Assembly (NCBI GenBank): GCA_964640195.1
Contig: CAZXIC010000024.1
Span: 1-14,422, forward strand
Origin: CAZXIC01 sp964640195
Lineage (GTDB): Archaea > Iainarchaeota > Iainarchaeia > Iainarchaeales > GCA-2688035
Direction of reading: 5' to 3'
Length of the DNA stretch: 14,422 bases
A model generated the notes under the pieces. It was given only the letters and a program-made list of their open reading frames with translations, was not told the DNA's origin and made no database searches. Both the position numbers and the translations under genes were made by a program. Positions 12,745 to 14,422 of this stretch are shown in pieces (position 1 is the stretch's first letter; every line of letters begins with the position of its first letter).

Positions 12745-14422
12745 TTATTTCTCTTTGCCTGCAACCCTAGGCAAAAGGGTGTTCCTAACCCAGTACTTCC
12801 ACTTGCCCAGCAGCTCATCGTAGTCAATTTTTCCCTCAGCCCTAAGCTGCTGCTCCTTCAACAGCAGCAGCTTGTTTTTCGCAACAGTGCTGTTGCTTGC
12901 CTCAAGCAGCTGTGGCAAGTCGTGTTTTCTCCGCAAATCCACAAGAAATGCATTGCTGTCAGCCCTTGCCCTGATGTCTTTCCACATCTCCCTCATCGTC
13001 ATTCCAGAGCTCCTGCTTATCTTTTCAAACAGCTCTGATTCCTTCAAATTGTCTTCAAGCAGTTCCAGCTTGTCTTTCCTCGCATCGTATAGCATGAGGT
13101 CAAGCAGCGCACCCTCTGATTCAGGGTCAGTGCTCCAGTGCTTCTTCACTTCGGTTATCTGCACCACTCTCCTATTTCTTTTCAGGCTGCCTGAAAACCT
13201 GATTGGCCTTGCCACAACAACCACGTCAGTTGCCTTGAAGGACGTGTTCGGTACTCCCAGGTCATTGACAACCCTGTCCCAAACGCTGTAAGCGCTTTCA
13301 CCATGCACTGTCCCCATCACTATATTGCCTGCAGCGCCGATTCTCATCGCCTCGTACAATACCTTTGCTTCCTTGGAGCGGATCTCGCCAATTATCAAAG
13401 CACTGTCACCCAACCTTAGCGCTGTCCTAAGGCTTTCCTCCGGCGCCACTTCTGTTTCTGTTTTGCTGACACTTATCGGCGACCTTGTTTTGAGCCTCTG
13501 GATGTTGAAGCCGATGTTCTTCATGTAAGGTGCAGGGATTTCCAAAGTGTCCTCCTGCACGATAACCCTGATGTTCTGTGGAATCTCAAGAATGCATGCA
13601 CCAAGCAAACTTGTCTTTCCGCTGCCCCTGCTTCCGGTAATGAGCATAGTTGCCTGAACGTCAATGAAAAAGCTGAGCATGCCCGCAGCCAAGGGCGTCA
13701 TGAATGAGTTGTCAATAAACTGAGCCAGGGTCCAAGGGGTTATCTTGTGCAGCCTGAAGGCAAAGGCTGTGCCATCAGGGGCAAGCGGCGGCCCTATAAC
13801 CGCAACCCTTGTGTTCAGGTCAGGCAGGTTAAAGTCAAGAACAGGGTGCGCCTCATCAAAGGGTCTGCCGCTCATCGCCCTCATCTTGCTCACCAATGCG
13901 TTTGCCTCGCCCTGTGTGTACATGATGTTCGTCTGGCACTGCCCAAGCTCAGCGTGCACTATGTACAGAGGCTTCTGCCCGATGGGGCTGTCAAGGTATA
14001 TGTCTGTGATGTTCCTGTCACTCAGCAGTATTTCAAGTATCCCATATCCAACAGTGTAGCGTGCAACTATTGATGCCAGCTCAGATATCTCCGATGACTC
14101 CAGCCTAACCTTGTTTTCCCTTGCAACGTCCTTGATGGTTGATTCATACACCCTCTCAAAGTAGCGCCTGCTCTTTGCGACAGTGCTCAGGCTCGTTTTT
14201 CCGGGCTGGTAGCCTGCAACGATTTCCCTTGTTTTGCTCATGACAAAGTAGCGGTCTGGACTGAGTGTGTATTCAGGCGGGTTTATGAAGTAGAGGTTCT
14301 CTGCCTTGTTCGGATGCGAGAATATCTGCACCGTTGCCTTCAGCACACTGTACTCGTCCAGCAGCTCAAGCTTTTCCATTTCCCCAAACAGCAGCCTTGA
14401 GCCGATGAAAGCAGGTTTTACG
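12745..14422 (-). CDS. Type IV filament/secretion ATPase (PilT/GspE/TadA superfamily), 5' end beyond window
   Basis: This hexameric motor ATPase powers filament assembly or secretion. Counting from the ATG at 14379 (544 residues), an N-terminal domain (1-230) precedes the Walker A loop GSRGSGKT (249-256). The Asp-box VIVQEDTLE is at 272-280, Walker B ALIIGEIRS at 327-335 and the His-box TVHGES at 357-362. All key residues are present. A charged C-terminal extension (about 415-544) contains coiled-coil-like stretches. The frame stays open upstream of 14379 to the edge, reading plausible protein (FIGSRLLFGEMEKLELLDEY), and no Shine-Dalgarno stands before that ATG. I therefore treat the gene as cut by the window. 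Its stop is one base before the ATG of the platform gene, so they form one operon with the pilin-like gene. The exact branch (archaellum, pilus or Tad) cannot be fixed from this view. Confidence 0.88.
   Translation of the reverse strand, partial: VKPAFIGSRLLFGEMEKLELLDEYSVLKATVQIFSHPNKAENLYFINPPEYTLSPDRYFVMSKTREIVAGYQPGKTSLSTVAKSRRYFERVYESTIKDVARENKVRLESSEISELASIVARYTVGYGILEILLSDRNITDIYLDSPIGQKPLYIVHAELGQCQTNIMYTQGEANALVSKMRAMSGRPFDEAHPVLDFNLPDLNTRVAVIGPPLAPDGTAFAFRLHKITPWTLAQFIDNSFMTPLAAGMLSFFIDVQATMLITGSRGSGKTSLLGACILEIPQNIRVIVQEDTLEIPAPYMKNIGFNIQRLKTRSPISVSKTETEVAPEESLRTALRLGDSALIIGEIRSKEAKVLYEAMRIGAAGNIVMGTVHGESAYSVWDRVVNDLGVPNTSFKATDVVVVARPIRFSGSLKRNRRVVQITEVKKHWSTDPESEGALLDLMLYDARKDKLELLEDNLKESELFEKISRSSGMTMREMWKDIRARADSNAFLVDLRRKHDLPQLLEASNSTVAKNKLLLLKEQQLRAEGKIDYDELLGKWKYWVRNTLLPRVAGKEK

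Overview
The window looks archaeal. It encodes a PAC2-family proteasome assembly chaperone ending in an HbYX-type tail, a CTP-dependent (archaeal-type) riboflavin kinase fused to a winged helix, and an archaeal type IV pilus-like locus whose pilin-like protein has a class III KG|Q processing site. Several genes are preceded by BRE/TATA-like promoters about 26-30 nt before the start, as expected for short-leader archaeal mRNAs. The exact lineage cannot be read from the sequence. A DPANN or euryarchaeal origin is only a guess.

Layout. (1) Positions 1-2100 form an A+T-rich accessory island. A SWIM zinc-finger transposase runs off the left edge on the minus strand. A divergent promoter drives a 62-aa zinc-ribbon protein that overlaps (ATGA) a beta-class DNA methyltransferase. 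The methyltransferase converges, with a 2-nt gap, on an HNH (endonuclease VII / Hpy99I-like) nuclease. Together these look like a type II restriction-modification cassette next to an insertion sequence. (2) From about 2150 the base composition becomes markedly richer in G+C. Plus-strand genes here are the PAC2 protein and an unrecognised basic 204-aa protein, separated by 180 bp that can fold into several hairpins. (3) From 3854 to the right edge everything is on the minus strand. Read in transcription order (right to left) the genes are: a PilT/GspE-type secretion ATPase (5' end cut by the window), a double GspF/TadC-type membrane platform protein, a pilin-like protein, then a terminator-like hairpin and a new promoter, a small polytopic membrane protein, a 1604-aa exported and membrane-anchored protein of unknown function, and the riboflavin kinase/regulator.

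How they work together. The ATPase, platform and pilin-like protein are the core of a type IV filament or secretion machine. The polytopic protein and the giant surface protein are translationally coupled to each other (ATGA). They sit directly downstream, so they may be a partner or client of that machine; this is inference. The riboflavin kinase has a winged helix (RbkR-like), and a perfect 12-bp palindrome just upstream is a candidate autoregulatory operator.

The most novel items are the giant surface protein with its membrane partner, the zinc-ribbon protein coupled to the methyltransferase, and the structured 2973-3080 intergenic region.
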